In this document: one piece after another, positions 41,090 through 50,933 of the stretch
How positions within the stretch are numbered: the stretch's first letter is position 1
How the letters are laid out: each line of letters starts with the position of its first letter
NCBI GenBank assembly: GCA_015067435.1
Contig: SVMM01000002.1
Location: 62,001 to 126,000 of the forward strand
DNA length: 64,000 bases
Reading direction: 5' to 3'
DNA from: Oscillospiraceae bacterium
GTDB taxonomy: Bacteria > Bacillota > Clostridia > Oscillospirales > Oscillospiraceae
Program-made: the position numbers and the translations under genes
Notes under the pieces: model-generated
Databases searched by the model: none
The model's input: only the letters and a program-made list of their open reading frames with translations
Told to the model about the DNA's origin: nothing

Positions 41090-43048
41090 TTACTCCTCTT
41101 CGGGGACCTCTTCCGCTTCGGCTTCCGGCACGAGCAGCGCACGGATGCTCAGGGAGATCTTCTGCTTCTCCTCGTCGATGGCGGTGATCTTCGCGTCGAC
41201 CATCTGGTTCTCGGAGAGAACGTCGCCGGGCTTCTCGATGCGGCGATCCGCGATCTGGGAAATGTGGATCAGGCCGTCGACGCCGGGCACGACCTCGGCG
41301 AACGCGCCGAAGGTCATCAGCTTGACGATGCGGACGTTGGCCGTATCACCGACCTTATAGGTCTTCATGAAGACCTCCCAGGGATTCTGGGTGCGGTCTT
41401 TGACGCCGAGGGAGATCTTGTGCTTTTCGGTGTCGAACGAAATCACGTACACATCGAGCTGGTCGCCGACCTTCACCACCTCGGAGGGATGCTTGATGCG
41501 GCTCCAAGAGAGCTCGGAGATGTGGACCATGCCGTCCACGCCGCCGATGTCGACGAACACACCGTAGCTGGTCATGGACTTGACCGTGCCGGTGTAGTGC
41601 TTGCCGACCTCGATGTTCTCCCAAACTTCCTTCTGCGCGGCGGCGCGCGCCTCGCTCTGCACGCTGCGGATGGAACCGACAACGCGGCGGCGGGCACGGT
41701 TGACCTCGGTCACGCGCAGCTTGACGCTCTGCTTGACCATCGCGCTGAGATCGGCGTCACGGGGCTGGCCGCTCTGGGACGCGGGAACGAAAACACGCAC
41801 GCCCTTGACAGATACGACAACGCCGCCCTTGTTGACCTCGGAGACGATGCCTTCCAGCACGGTCTTTTCCTCGACGGCCTTCTCGATGTCTTCCCAAACC
41901 TTGACAGCGTCGAGACGCTTCTTGGAAAGCGTGGCATACCCCTCGACGTCGTTGACGCGGACGATGTAGGTCTCGATCTCATCGCCGACCTTGACAATGT
42001 CCTCGACCTTGGCGTCGGGATCGGCGCTGAGCTCGGAAATGGGGATGTAGCCGGCCTGCTTGCAGCCGAGGTCAACCTGGATCTCGGTGGCGCCGATGGC
42101 GGTCACAATACCGCTGACCTTGTCGCCCGTGTTCAACGTCTTGATGGACTTTTCAAGCATCTCCTCGAAGGACTCGCCCTCGGCCGCTCTGGTTTCGTTT
42201 TTGACTTCTTCCGTCATGGTTGCATATACCTCCTTAATGATGCTCGCAGGCGTTGATGCGCCGGCGGTAAGTCCCGCAGTCATGCAACCAAAAAAGACGT
42301 CCGGCGAGAGCTCGTCCGCCGTCTCGATCTGAACGACGCGCGGGCAAGCCTCTTTGCAAATCTCTGTCAAATGTCTCGTGTTAGCGCTTTTGCGGTCTCC
42401 GACTACCACCATAACGTCGACTTTCGCGGCAAGCTCGGCCGCTTCATTCTGACGTTTCTGCGTAGCTCCGCATATTGTATCACAAACTTTTAGATTTGTA
42501 CACCTTTTTTTTATAAAATTTAAGCAGTTTTCCCAAATCTCCCGGATGCATGTCGTCTGCGCAACCATCAGCAGCGGCATATCCGCGGCAAAATCCCCGG
42601 ATTCAAGCCATTTTTCCAATGCCGCGGGCGAATCGCACACCACCGCGTCGTCGCAGCGGCTGGCAATCGCCGCCACCTCCGGGTGCTCTGCCTCCCCGAC
42701 GATGACAACGCGGCGCCCCTCCCGCGCCGCGTCCATCACCAACTGCTGCGTGCGGCGCACGTTGGGACAGGTCGCGTCAACGACCTCCGCGCCGCGCGCC
42801 GTGAGCGCTTCGATAACGTCCAGACGCTCGCCGTGGGAGCGGATCAGCACCGGCTCGCCCGCGCGCGCTTCCTCCGGTGACGCGATCTGCCGCATTCCGA
42901 GCGCCGCAAGCTCCGCGATCACATGATCGTTGTGGATAACGCTGCCGAGCATGGCGCCGCCCCGGTCCCGCGCGGTCTGCCCGGCGAGCGCCACCGCGCG
43001 CTCCACGCCGTAGCAGAAGCCGGCGGACTTTGCCAGAATGACCTTCAT
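41090..43048 (-). CDS. ispH: Bifunctional IspH - ribosomal S1-like fusion protein
   Basis: A 652-aa protein. Residues ~1-280 are HMBPP reductase IspH, with the three Fe-S Cys in [16 protein letters not shown] and ICGATQKRQ. Residues ~310-640 hold four S1 RNA-binding domains (the third, [21 protein letters not shown], is the most canonical), ending in an acidic tail. IspH makes IPP/DMAPP; S1 helps mRNA bind the 30S subunit. This fusion is known from several Clostridia. The ATG at 43048 overlaps the plsC stop (ATGA). Confidence 0.95.
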   Translation of the reverse strand: MKVILAKSAGFCYGVERAVALAGQTARDRGGAMLGSVIHNDHVIAELAALGMRQIASPEEARAGEPVLIRSHGERLDVIEALTARGAEVVDATCPNVRRTQQLVMDAAREGRRVVIVGEAEHPEVAAIASRCDDAVVCDSPAALEKWLESGDFAADMPLLMVAQTTCIREIWENCLNFIKKRCTNLKVCDTICGATQKRQNEAAELAAKVDVMVVVGDRKSANTRHLTEICKEACPRVVQIETADELSPDVFFGCMTAGLTAGASTPASIIKEVYATMTEEVKNETRAAEGESFEEMLEKSIKTLNTGDKVSGIVTAIGATEIQVDLGCKQAGYIPISELSADPDAKVEDIVKVGDEIETYIVRVNDVEGYATLSKKRLDAVKVWEDIEKAVEEKTVLEGIVSEVNKGGVVVSVKGVRVFVPASQSGQPRDADLSAMVKQSVKLRVTEVNRARRRVVGSIRSVQSEARAAAQKEVWENIEVGKHYTGTVKSMTSYGVFVDIGGVDGMVHISELSWSRIKHPSEVVKVGDQLDVYVISFDTEKHKISLGVKDRTQNPWEVFMKTYKVGDTANVRIVKLMTFGAFAEVVPGVDGLIHISQIADRRIEKPGDVLSENQMVDAKITAIDEEKQKISLSIRALLVPEAEAEEVPEEE

Positions 43049-43650
43049 GCTTTCTTCTCCCATCGGCGTCCCAGATCATAGGCGCGGCGCATGATCTCGT
43101 CCGCGTATTCCTGATACTCCTCCGCGGTGCCGTGCCGCGTGGCGGTCTTCGCCTCGAACGGCTCGCCGAATACGATGTGCGTGAGGTGGAACATCTTGTT
43201 TTTCTTGCCGACGTAAACCGGCACGAGCGGCGCGCCGGTGCGCATGGCGATCATCACAACGCCGCCCTTCGCGCGCGCAACGCCCTCGTGCTCCACGCGC
43301 GTCCCCTCCGGGAACACCAGCAGGTTGACGCCGTCCTTGATGCTTTTGATCGACGTCTTGACCGCGCCGAGGTCGCTGTTTCCCCGGTCGACGGGAAACG
43401 CGCCGAGCTTTGTAATCAGCCAGCTGAGAAACGGCTTTTCAAACAGCTCCTTCTTCCCCATGATGCGGACCGGCGTGGTGCGCGGCAGCGCCATGCAGAT
43501 CAGAACCGGGTCGAGCGCGTGGGCGTGGTTCGCGCACAGCACGACGGGGCGATCCTTGGGCACGTTCTCCAGCCCGTGCACCCTGAACGGAAACAGAAGC
43601 CAGATCAGCGGGAAGAAAATGAAGTGAAAAATACGGTAAAAACGTGTCAT
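43045..43650 (-). CDS. plsC: 1-acyl-sn-glycerol-3-phosphate acyltransferase
   Basis: A 201-aa membrane-associated enzyme with a hydrophobic N-terminus, the catalytic NHAHALD (NHx4D) motif, a GAFPVDR block and FPEGTR. It makes phosphatidic acid. It overlaps both cmk and ispH/rpsA by 4 nt. Confidence 0.94.
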   Translation of the reverse strand: MTRFYRIFHFIFFPLIWLLFPFRVHGLENVPKDRPVVLCANHAHALDPVLICMALPRTTPVRIMGKKELFEKPFLSWLITKLGAFPVDRGNSDLGAVKTSIKSIKDGVNLLVFPEGTRVEHEGVARAKGGVVMIAMRTGAPLVPVYVGKKNKMFHLTHIVFGEPFEAKTATRHGTAEEYQEYADEIMRRAYDLGRRWEKKA

Positions 43651-44330
43651 ATCCCCAGCTTCTCCCGAATGGTTTTCAGGATCAGCGCCCTGCTCTGCTC
43701 AAAGTCGAGGGCGGAGGTATCCACAACGACGGCGTCGTCCGCCTGCCGCAGCGGCGCTACGTCGCGGTGCGTATCGTTCCAGTCGCGCTCTTTCTGCTCG
43801 GCAAGCACCTCGTCGAAGGGCTTCGGCGTGCCGCGCTGCTCTAGTTCCAGAAAGCGCCGCCTTGCGCGCACCTCATCGTCGGCGGTGAGGAAGATCTTGA
43901 CCTCGGCGTCCGGCAGGACGACGGTGCCGATGTCCCTGCCGTCCATGACAACGCTGTGCTCCCGCGCGAGCGAACGCTGCATCTCCAGCAGAAACGCGCG
44001 CACGCTTGCCAGCGCGGACACCGCGGAGGCGTACATCGAGACCTCCGGCAGCCGGATCGCCTCGCTCACGTCCTCCCCGTTCAGGTACATCCGCTGCGTG
44101 CCGTCGTCCGCATGTGTCATGCTGACCTTGACCTCCGGCAGCATGGCGGAAACAGCAGCCTCGTCATGCGGGTCCACACCGCAGCGCAGCGCGTACAGGC
44201 CGACCGCGCGGTAGATCGCGCCGGTGTCGACATACATGATGTGCAGCGCCCTCGCGGTCTCTTTCGCCAGCGTGCTCTTGCCCGCGCCGGACGGTCCGTC
44301 CAGCGCGACCGCAAAATGCTTGTTCTCCAT
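43647..44330 (-). CDS. cmk: Cytidylate kinase
   Basis: A 227-aa kinase with the P-loop LDGPSGAGKST, the VDTGAIYRAVGL block and DGRDIGTVV. It phosphorylates CMP and dCMP. The ATG at 44330 follows GGAGGAAT formed by the end of the upstream gene. In-frame sequence further upstream lies inside that gene and is not used. Confidence 0.96.
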   Translation of the reverse strand: MENKHFAVALDGPSGAGKSTLAKETARALHIMYVDTGAIYRAVGLYALRCGVDPHDEAAVSAMLPEVKVSMTHADDGTQRMYLNGEDVSEAIRLPEVSMYASAVSALASVRAFLLEMQRSLAREHSVVMDGRDIGTVVLPDAEVKIFLTADDEVRARRRFLELEQRGTPKPFDEVLAEQKERDWNDTHRDVAPLRQADDAVVVDTSALDFEQSRALILKTIREKLGI

Positions 44331-44331
44331 T

Positions 44332-45570
44332 TTATTCCTCCAGAATCTCCGCCGCGGCCTCGCCCGCGGCCTTTCCCGTCGCCCACGCGATCTGCAGATT
44401 GAAGCCGCCCGTGTAGGCGTCCACATCCAGCACTTCGCCCGCAAAGAAAAGGCCCGGCAGCAGCTTGGACGCCATCGTGTTCGGGTCGACCTCGCCCACC
44501 TTGACGCCGCCGGAGGTGATGATCGCCTCCTCCACGCTTCGCGTGCCGGTCACGGATACGGTAAAGCACTTGAGCGTTTCCAGCAGGCTGCGGCGCTGCT
44601 CGCGCGTGATCGAATGTGCCTTTGTCGCGGCGGGGATGCCCGTCCGGCGCACCATGACCGGGATCATGCTCTTCGGCACAAGCCCGCCCAGCACATTGTC
44701 GTAATCCTGATTGCTCCGCTCGGAAAAGTCGCGCAGCAGGCGCTCGTCCAGCTTCTTTTCGTCCAGCGCGGGCTTGAGATCGATTACCAGACGGTAGCTG
44801 TTCTTCTCAAAATCCCGCATGTGCGCGCTGGCGGAGAGCACCAGCGGTCCGCTGACGCCGAAGTGCGTGAACAGCAGCTCGCCCTGCTCGGAAAAAATCG
44901 TCTTCCCCTTGCCGTTCTTGACCGTCAGCAGCACGTTGTGCAGCGACAGCCCCTGCATTTCGGCGCAGTCCGCATCGCCGCTCGTGAGCGGCACCAGCGA
45001 CGCGCGCGGCGTGACGATCGTATGCCCCGCCTGTTTGGCGAAGCGGTAGCCGTCGCCGGTGCTGCCCGTCGCGGGATAGGATACGCCGCCGGTCGCGACG
45101 ACCACGGCGTCCGCGGGATAGCTCCGTTCGTCCGTTTTGACGCCCGCCGCGCGTCCGTCGCGGATAATCAGCGCAACAACGCGCTCCCTCACGATTTGGA
45201 CGTTCAGCCGCCGGAGCTCCCGCTCCAGCGCGCCGCTGACGTCGAACGAGCGGTCGGACGCCGGATAGACGCGCTTCCCCCGCTCGACCTTGAGCGGTAC
45301 GCCCAGCGACTCAAAAAATGCCATAGTATCGCGCCCGTCCCATCGTGAAAAGGAACTGTAAAGGAATCTTCCATTACGTGGAACATGCGCGATCAACTCG
45401 TCGAGGGCGCTGTCGTTCGTCACGTTGCAGCGCCCTTTCCCTGTAATGTTCAGCTTCTTGCCCAAGCGCTCGTTGGGCTCCAGCAGCGTCACGCCCGTGC
45501 CCTTGCGCGCGGCGCAGATTGCCGCCATCATGCCGGCGGCGCCGCCGCCGACCACGATCAACTCACTCAT
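44332..45570 (-). CDS. NAD(P)/FAD-dependent oxidoreductase, HI0933/BaiN type
   Basis: A 412-aa flavoprotein with the FAD-binding GGGAAGMMAA at the N-terminus, KLNITGKGRCNVTN, VVATGGVSYPATGSTGDGY and a C-terminal GLFFAGEVLDVDAYTGGFNLQ-x-A motif. The family includes BaiN of Clostridium scindens, proposed in bile-acid reduction, but most members are uncharacterised, so that role is not claimed. It overlaps rpiR by 8 nt. Confidence 0.9.
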   Translation of the reverse strand: MSELIVVGGGAAGMMAAICAARKGTGVTLLEPNERLGKKLNITGKGRCNVTNDSALDELIAHVPRNGRFLYSSFSRWDGRDTMAFFESLGVPLKVERGKRVYPASDRSFDVSGALERELRRLNVQIVRERVVALIIRDGRAAGVKTDERSYPADAVVVATGGVSYPATGSTGDGYRFAKQAGHTIVTPRASLVPLTSGDADCAEMQGLSLHNVLLTVKNGKGKTIFSEQGELLFTHFGVSGPLVLSASAHMRDFEKNSYRLVIDLKPALDEKKLDERLLRDFSERSNQDYDNVLGGLVPKSMIPVMVRRTGIPAATKAHSITREQRRSLLETLKCFTVSVTGTRSVEEAIITSGGVKVGEVDPNTMASKLLPGLFFAGEVLDVDAYTGGFNLQIAWATGKAAGEAAAEILEE

Positions 45571-46426
45571 CCTCCACCTTGCCGAAAATCGAATAGCGTT
45601 CCCAAATGTGCTCCAGCTCGGAGAAGCTGGAGGACACGTCCGTCCCCTTCTTGCGCGCGCAGGCGAGAATCAGCGCGTTGAGCATGCTCATCGGCGCCGC
45701 CAGCGAGTCCACAAACGAGATCATCTCGTTGTGCACCAGCAGCGCGCACTCCGAAAGCCGCGCGACCGGGGACATCTCGCTGTCCGTCAGTCCGACGATG
45801 GTCGCGCCGCGCTCCTTGGCGAACTGGATCGTCTTGAGCGCAAGCTCCGAATAGCGCGGGAAGCAGATGGCAAACACCACGTCGCCGGGGCCGACGCGGA
45901 AAATCTGGTCGAAGGTGCCCGCCGCTCCGCCCTGCACGAGCGTCACATTGTCAAAGATGAGGCGGAAGTAGAAGTTCAGATACCCCGCCAGAAATGAGGA
46001 TGAGCGGAACCCCACAATGTAGATATGCTTCGCCGCGGCGACCGCGTCGACAACGCGCTCGAACTCCACGGCGTCGGTCTGGTCGATCGCCATGCGGAGC
46101 TTTTCCATGTCGCGGTGCAGCACGTTCGTCACCAGATCGGAGCCCGCTAAAACGCCGTCGGACGCCTGAATGCGCTGGATCGACGTCAGTTTGCCGCGGA
46201 TCATCTCCTGCAGCGCGCGCTGCATACTGGGATAGCCGTCGTAGCCGAGCTGCGTGGCGAAGCGCACAACGGTGGATTCACTCACCTGCACGGTCTTGCC
46301 CAGACGGCTGGCGGTCATAAACGCCGCCTTGTCATAGTTCTCCAAAATATACCGCGCGATCAGCTTCTGTCCCTTCGAGAAGCTAATCATGTTTTTCTCG
46401 ATCGTATGTAAAATATTCTTCGCCAT
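45563..46426 (-). CDS. MurR/RpiR-family transcription regulator
   Basis: A 287-aa regulator with an N-terminal helix-turn-helix (LGKTVQVSESTVVRFATQLGYDGYPSMQ) and a C-terminal SIS sugar-phosphate-binding domain (IYIVGFRSSSFLAG, GDVVFAICFPRYS). Such proteins control sugar or amino-sugar use. No obvious sugar catabolic gene is adjacent; the overlapping flavoprotein gene may be under its control. Confidence 0.92.
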   Translation of the reverse strand: MAKNILHTIEKNMISFSKGQKLIARYILENYDKAAFMTASRLGKTVQVSESTVVRFATQLGYDGYPSMQRALQEMIRGKLTSIQRIQASDGVLAGSDLVTNVLHRDMEKLRMAIDQTDAVEFERVVDAVAAAKHIYIVGFRSSSFLAGYLNFYFRLIFDNVTLVQGGAAGTFDQIFRVGPGDVVFAICFPRYSELALKTIQFAKERGATIVGLTDSEMSPVARLSECALLVHNEMISFVDSLAAPMSMLNALILACARKKGTDVSSSFSELEHIWERYSIFGKVEDE

Positions 46427-46438
46427 ACGCCTCTGCCC

Positions 46439-47152
46439 TCAACTCTGTTTTTTTCCGCACGCGCCGATCTCATCCGCGGTCAGCATACGCCATTTTCCCA
46501 CCGGCAGGCTGCCGAGGCGGATGTGATGCTCCGCGATGCGCCGCAGCCGCGTGACGCGCAGCCCAACGGCGGCGCACATCCGGCGGATCTGTCGGTTTTT
46601 CCCCTCGTGTATCGTGATCTCCAGCTCCGCGCGGCCCTGTCCGGTGCGCAGAGCCTTCACGCGCGCCGGGCGGATCGGCTCGCCGTCCAGCTCCCGGAGC
46701 GCGGAGAGCGCTTCCGCCGCGTTTTCGACCGCTCCGGTGACCGAAACGCGGTAAACCTTGTCAATTTCATACTTCGGATGCAAAAAACGCTGCAGCCATT
46801 CCCCGTCGTTGGTCAACAGCAGCAGACCTTCGGAGTCGTAGTCCAGCCGCCCCACGGGGACCACGCGCGCGCCGCAGCCCTTCACCAGCTCCGCCACCGT
46901 CGGCCTGCCCTTTTCGTCGGACATCGTGCAGACGAAGCCGCGCGGCTTGTTGAGCATCAGATAACACTTTTGCTGCGGACGGGAAAGCGGCTCGCCGTCG
47001 ACCGTGATCTCGTCCGTATCGGCGTCCGCGCTCTCCCCCAGCGCTGCGACGCGCCCGTTGACGCGCACACGCCCCGCCTCGATCCACGCCTCCGCCGTCC
47101 GGCGCGAGCACAGGCCCGCCGCGGCGATGCACTTTTGCAGTCGCTGCTTCAT
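46439..47152 (-). CDS. Ribosomal large subunit pseudouridine synthase, RluB/RsuA type
   Basis: A 237-aa protein with an N-terminal S4 RNA-binding domain (RLQKCIAAAGLCSRR) and a catalytic domain with Asp in GRLDYDSEGLLLLTNDG, plus EGKNRQIRRM. RluB (U2605) is the usual member next to scpB/dacB in Firmicutes, but the sequence alone does not fix the target. It is 6 nt after the carboxypeptidase gene. Confidence 0.93.
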   Translation of the reverse strand: MKQRLQKCIAAAGLCSRRTAEAWIEAGRVRVNGRVAALGESADADTDEITVDGEPLSRPQQKCYLMLNKPRGFVCTMSDEKGRPTVAELVKGCGARVVPVGRLDYDSEGLLLLTNDGEWLQRFLHPKYEIDKVYRVSVTGAVENAAEALSALRELDGEPIRPARVKALRTGQGRAELEITIHEGKNRQIRRMCAAVGLRVTRLRRIAEHHIRLGSLPVGKWRMLTADEIGACGKKQS

Positions 47153-47158
47153 ACGCTC

Positions 47159-48274
47159 CTAACGCTTTCCGCCGAACAGGCCGCGAAGCCATGACGGCTG
47201 TTCCGTTCGCACCGTTGCCGCGGCCGCGCGGACGTCCTCCTCCGCGACCAGCGCAACGCTGCCGACTGCAGTGCCGTCCAGCAGGATATCCGCCCGTCCG
47301 AGCCGCTCGCCCGCCGCGATAGGCGCCGTCACGGCATCCGGCGCCTCGACGCGCAGCGTCAGCGCTTCGCCCTCCGCAACCGGATAAAAAAAGCTCTCTT
47401 CCGCCGTAAGCCGCAGGCAGGACGCCTCCCCGCCGCGCACCGCGCACAGCGCGCAGCTCTTCCCGCGCTCCGCCGCGCATACGCTCCGGTACGCAGAAAA
47501 GCCGGCCTCATACATGGCGGCGTGATCCTGCTTGTCATTGCTGTCATTCAGCGTGACGGCAATGAGGCGCAGGCCGTTTCGCTCGGCGCATGTGACCAGC
47601 GTCTTGCCCGCGTTGCCGGTATAGCCGGTCTTGCCGCCGATACATCCCTCGACCGTGCCGAGCAGCTTGTTGTGGTTCGCCATGACGCGCTCGCCCGCCG
47701 TGGCCGTCCGGGAAGACACCAGCAACGCGAACATGGGCTGCCGCATGGCGTAAGCCATCAGACGCGCCATGTCCAGCGCGCAGGAATAGTGCCCCTCGGC
47801 GTCCAAACCGCTGGGGTTCGCATACGACGTGTGCGTCATCCCAAGCGCAGCCGCCTTTTCGTTCATCCAGCGGACGAAATTCTCTGTTCCTCCGCCGCAG
47901 CTGTCGGCGATGCACTCCGCGGCGTCGTTGCCGGAGGGCAGCATCAGCCCGTAGAGCAGCGCCTCCATCGTCAGCGTCTCGCCCTCGACGAGGTACATGG
48001 ACGAGCCCTCGCGCAGATGCTCGCGCTTCACCGTCGCCTTGTCCGTCAGGCGGCTGTGCTCCAGCGCGACCACGGCGGTCATAATCTTCGTCGTGCTGGC
48101 GATCGCGCGCTCCTCCGTCTCGTTGTGCGCGAGCAGCACACGCCCGCTGTCCGCGTCCATCAGGACATAAGCGGTCGCGCCGCAGGAAAACGATGCGGCG
48201 CGGCAGGGGTGCGCGCCTGCCAACAGCGTCAAAGCAAGGCAAAAAACAAGGATTTTCTGAACAAAACGCGGCAT
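47159..48274 (-). CDS. D-alanyl-D-alanine carboxypeptidase (penicillin-binding protein 5 family)
   Basis: A 371-aa exported enzyme with an N-terminal signal peptide (FVQKILVFCLALTLLAGAHP) and the three active-site motifs: SxxK in ASTTKIM, SGN in LPSGNDAAE and KTG in GGKTGYTG. A C-terminal beta-rich PBP5_C-like part follows. It trims the terminal D-Ala of peptidoglycan. Its place next to ytfJ resembles Bacillus dacF/dacB-type sporulation carboxypeptidases, but a vegetative role is equally possible. The start at 48274 has GGAGG. Confidence 0.93.
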   Translation of the reverse strand: MPRFVQKILVFCLALTLLAGAHPCRAASFSCGATAYVLMDADSGRVLLAHNETEERAIASTTKIMTAVVALEHSRLTDKATVKREHLREGSSMYLVEGETLTMEALLYGLMLPSGNDAAECIADSCGGGTENFVRWMNEKAAALGMTHTSYANPSGLDAEGHYSCALDMARLMAYAMRQPMFALLVSSRTATAGERVMANHNKLLGTVEGCIGGKTGYTGNAGKTLVTCAERNGLRLIAVTLNDSNDKQDHAAMYEAGFSAYRSVCAAERGKSCALCAVRGGEASCLRLTAEESFFYPVAEGEALTLRVEAPDAVTAPIAAGERLGRADILLDGTAVGSVALVAEEDVRAAAATVRTEQPSWLRGLFGGKR

Positions 48275-48354
48275 AAGCGACCTCCGTGCGCCCTCGTCGG
48301 GCCAACTGAAAACGATCTGGCACAAGCGGTTCTATTATGCCCGTTTTGGCGGGA

Positions 48355-48750
48355 TCAGAACATTCCTTTTTCTTCTTTTTTCTTGTCAACAAACGCCTCG
48401 ACGCGGTCCACGACCTCGGGCACCATGTCGAGAATACGGTCGATCGGTCCGACGGAGGGCAGTGCGACCGGCACGACGCGCGTGACGCCGTCCTTGATGA
48501 TGAGGAAGGAAACCGGGTCGATCTTTACGCCGGCGCCACCGCCACCGCCGAACTTGTCCACCGTCTTTCCGTAGTCGCTGCCGCCGGTGCCGAAGCCGAA
48601 GCTGACGCGGGAGATTGGAATGACCGTCACGCCGTCGGGCGTGGTGATCGGCTCGCCGATGATGGAATTGGAATCGACCATCTCACGGATCTTGGTCATC
48701 GTCGTCTCCATGAGCTCGCTCAGCGGCGTTTTCTTTTCCACACTATCCAT
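48355..48750 (-). CDS. ytfJ: Spore protein YtfJ/GerW
   Basis: A 131-aa protein with the diagnostic SNSIIGEPITTPDGVTVIPIS-type N-terminus and a Gly-rich loop (FGFGTGGSDYG, FGGGGGAGVKI). GerW is needed for normal germinant response in Bacillus. It follows DUF2953 as in many spore formers. Confidence 0.95.
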   Translation of the reverse strand: MDSVEKKTPLSELMETTMTKIREMVDSNSIIGEPITTPDGVTVIPISRVSFGFGTGGSDYGKTVDKFGGGGGAGVKIDPVSFLIIKDGVTRVVPVALPSVGPIDRILDMVPEVVDRVEAFVDKKKEEKGMF

Positions 48751-48764
48751 GATTTTCTTCCTTT

Positions 48765-49484
48765 CTATGCGATTCTTTCTTCTGTATCATCATTTTGATT
48801 CTCTTCCGGTTTCGGTGCCTCCGGCCCCTTGTGCGCCGGCATGTCGTGCTTATGCGCCTTTTTGAAGCGCAGGAACCACTTGAGCATCGGAATCGCCAGC
48901 GTGAAGGCGATGGCAAACAGATCGCACACACGCAGCGAAAGCCCGACCGTTCCCTCGCAGGACGTCCCGTCCCACATCGTCGTCTCCGTATCGTAGTTCA
49001 TGCGCAGATGCAGCGAGGGATCGGGTACGTCGAAGCGCTCCTCCACCCGCGGCATCAGGGCGTACATGGCGCTGCTGGCGACGCCGTAAAGCCTTGCGAC
49101 GTCAGCGGGATCGTCCCCGCCGAAGACCACGGTCATATCCAGCGGATCGATGCGCACGCGCCGGCAGGTGCGCCGGATCGTCGCGCCGAGCGCCGAGAGC
49201 GCGGTCCGGATCAGATCCAGCAGCTCCTCCAGCGTGGGCTTCGGCAAACCGGCTTTTTTCTTTTTCGGCTTCTTTTCCGGCTTCTCCTTCGGCGGCTCCT
49301 CCTGCTTGGGCTCCTTCGGCTTTTTGGGTGCCTTTTCCTTTTTCGGGTACAGCGTCAGCTTCAATGCGCCCACACGCGCCCGAACACACAGCTCCGTGCC
49401 GAAGGAGACGATCGCGCCCACGCGCAGAAAGCCGATCAGAAGGAAGATCAGCAGTATGATCCCTATGACCTTCAGCGCCGTCAT
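48765..49484 (-). CDS. DUF2953 membrane protein
   Basis: A 239-aa protein with an N-terminal membrane helix, a Lys/Pro/Glu-rich repeat-like linker (about residues 48-80: KKEKAPKKPKEPKQEEPP and on), and a DUF2953 core (RIDPLDMTVVFGGDDPADVARLYG). It lies between scpB and ytfJ, the usual order in sporulating Firmicutes; its function is unknown but probably spore-related. Confidence 0.88.
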   Translation of the reverse strand: MTALKVIGIILLIFLLIGFLRVGAIVSFGTELCVRARVGALKLTLYPKKEKAPKKPKEPKQEEPPKEKPEKKPKKKKAGLPKPTLEELLDLIRTALSALGATIRRTCRRVRIDPLDMTVVFGGDDPADVARLYGVASSAMYALMPRVEERFDVPDPSLHLRMNYDTETTMWDGTSCEGTVGLSLRVCDLFAIAFTLAIPMLKWFLRFKKAHKHDMPAHKGPEAPKPEENQNDDTEERIA

Positions 49485-49509
49485 ACGATCACCCTCTCCC
49501 TACGCAGAA

Positions 49510-50124
49510 TCAAGCTTCGTCCTGTGATGCAGAATTACTCTCGGGTTGAATATCAGCCATGTCGAACAGATTTGCCGCGTCGCCGATGCGGAGCTGGCCC
49601 TCCGGCTCGATGCCCGGCATCTCCGGCAGCTCTTCCAGCGAGCTGAGGTGGAACACACGCAAAAACTCCTTCGTCGTGCGGTACAGGTGCGGCCTGCCGG
49701 GCACCTGTAGGCGCCCGCACTCCTCGATCAGCCCGCGCTCCTGCAGCAGTCCCATCGTATACGAGCTGTCCACGCCTCGCACCTGATCGACATAGGCGCG
49801 CGTGGTGGGCTGATAGTACGCGATGATGGTCAGCACCTCCAGCGCGGGTTGACTGAGCTTCGCGCTCTTGCGGATCTCAAACGCCTTGCGGATCACATCC
49901 GCATAGTCCGGCGCGGAGCATAGCTGATAGGCGTCGTCCATGCGGATCAGCCGGATGCCCCGCCGTTCGTAGGCGTAGTGATCCTCCAGCTTTTGCAGGA
50001 TCATCTCCGCCGTATCGCGATCCAGATCCAGAGCGATGCAGATGCGCTCGATATTGACCGGCTCTCCGGAGGCGAAGAGGATGCCCTCGGTCGCCGCCTC
50101 AAGCTCCCGTAAATCCAAAGCCAT
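49510..50124 (-). CDS. scpB: Segregation and condensation protein B
   Basis: A 204-aa protein with tandem winged-helix domains and the ScpB signature PALEVLTIIAYYQPTTRAYVDQVRG (in parts). Together with ScpA and Smc it forms the bacterial condensin. It is 11 nt after scpA. Confidence 0.95.
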   Translation of the reverse strand: MALDLRELEAATEGILFASGEPVNIERICIALDLDRDTAEMILQKLEDHYAYERRGIRLIRMDDAYQLCSAPDYADVIRKAFEIRKSAKLSQPALEVLTIIAYYQPTTRAYVDQVRGVDSSYTMGLLQERGLIEECGRLQVPGRPHLYRTTKEFLRVFHLSSLEELPEMPGIEPEGQLRIGDAANLFDMADIQPESNSASQDEA

Positions 50125-50135
50125 ACGTCAACCCC

Positions 50136-50921
50136 TCAAAACGCCAGCGATTCCGGCGCGTCCTTCTCATAGTTCACCGTGCAGTCGACGTCCGAACCGG
50201 CGAGCCGGATAACGCTCGCCCTGCACAGCTCCAGCACGGCGATGAACGTCGCGACGATCTCGCTGCGGGAATGGCTGCCGCGGAACAGCAGCAGAAAACG
50301 CGTGATACCGAAGCTCTTGAGCCTGCCGATGATCTCCTTTGCCTTCTCCTGTACGGAGTACGGCTCGCGCCGGACGATCTCGCTGAACGCCGCGCGATCC
50401 GGCGGCGCCATGCGCTCGGTGCGGTCGGAGACCGCCTCCATGGCGCGCACGAGATCGATCGGCGCGTGGTCATATTCGTAGATCGCGCCGCGCTCCATCG
50501 GCTCGGGCATCCGCGTCATGGTGTTGCGTCCGAACTCGCTCATCAACGCCATCGTCTCCGTGAGCATCTTCACGCGCAGATAGGTGTCCTTCTGCTGGCG
50601 CTCCTGCAGCGAGCGGATCAGCTCGTCCATCTCGTTTTGCGCCTCCTCGTCCTCGATGGAGAGCAGCATCCGCGTCTTGATGTACATCAGGTGTGCCGCC
50701 ATGGTGACAAACTCGCTCGCCACATCCAGATCGAGGCGCTTGCGTTGCTCGAGGTATGCGAGATACTGGTCGAGGATCAGCGCGATGGGGATGTTCTGGA
50801 TTTCAATTTTATTCTTGGAAAGCAGAAAGAGGATCAGGTCCAGAGGTCCCTCAAAGTCCTGCAGCGCCTCCTCGTTGCGCTCCTGCACAACGCTTTCCAG
50901 CTTGAAGATGGGATTGTCCAT
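50136..50921 (-). CDS. scpA: Segregation and condensation protein A
   Basis: A 261-aa kleisin with the conserved N-terminal FEGPLDLILFLLSKNKIEIQ-type Smc-binding segment and a C-terminal winged helix (LLFRGSHSRSEIVATFIAVLELC). It is placed between an M50 protease and scpB. Confidence 0.95.
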   Translation of the reverse strand: MDNPIFKLESVVQERNEEALQDFEGPLDLILFLLSKNKIEIQNIPIALILDQYLAYLEQRKRLDLDVASEFVTMAAHLMYIKTRMLLSIEDEEAQNEMDELIRSLQERQQKDTYLRVKMLTETMALMSEFGRNTMTRMPEPMERGAIYEYDHAPIDLVRAMEAVSDRTERMAPPDRAAFSEIVRREPYSVQEKAKEIIGRLKSFGITRFLLLFRGSHSRSEIVATFIAVLELCRASVIRLAGSDVDCTVNYEKDAPESLAF

Positions 50922-50933
50922 ATTGCGAAGTCC

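Noticed and set aside
44332..45570. Bile-acid reductase function for the BaiN-like flavoprotein
   Set aside because: The family is broad and no other bai gene is in the window, so only the family name is kept.
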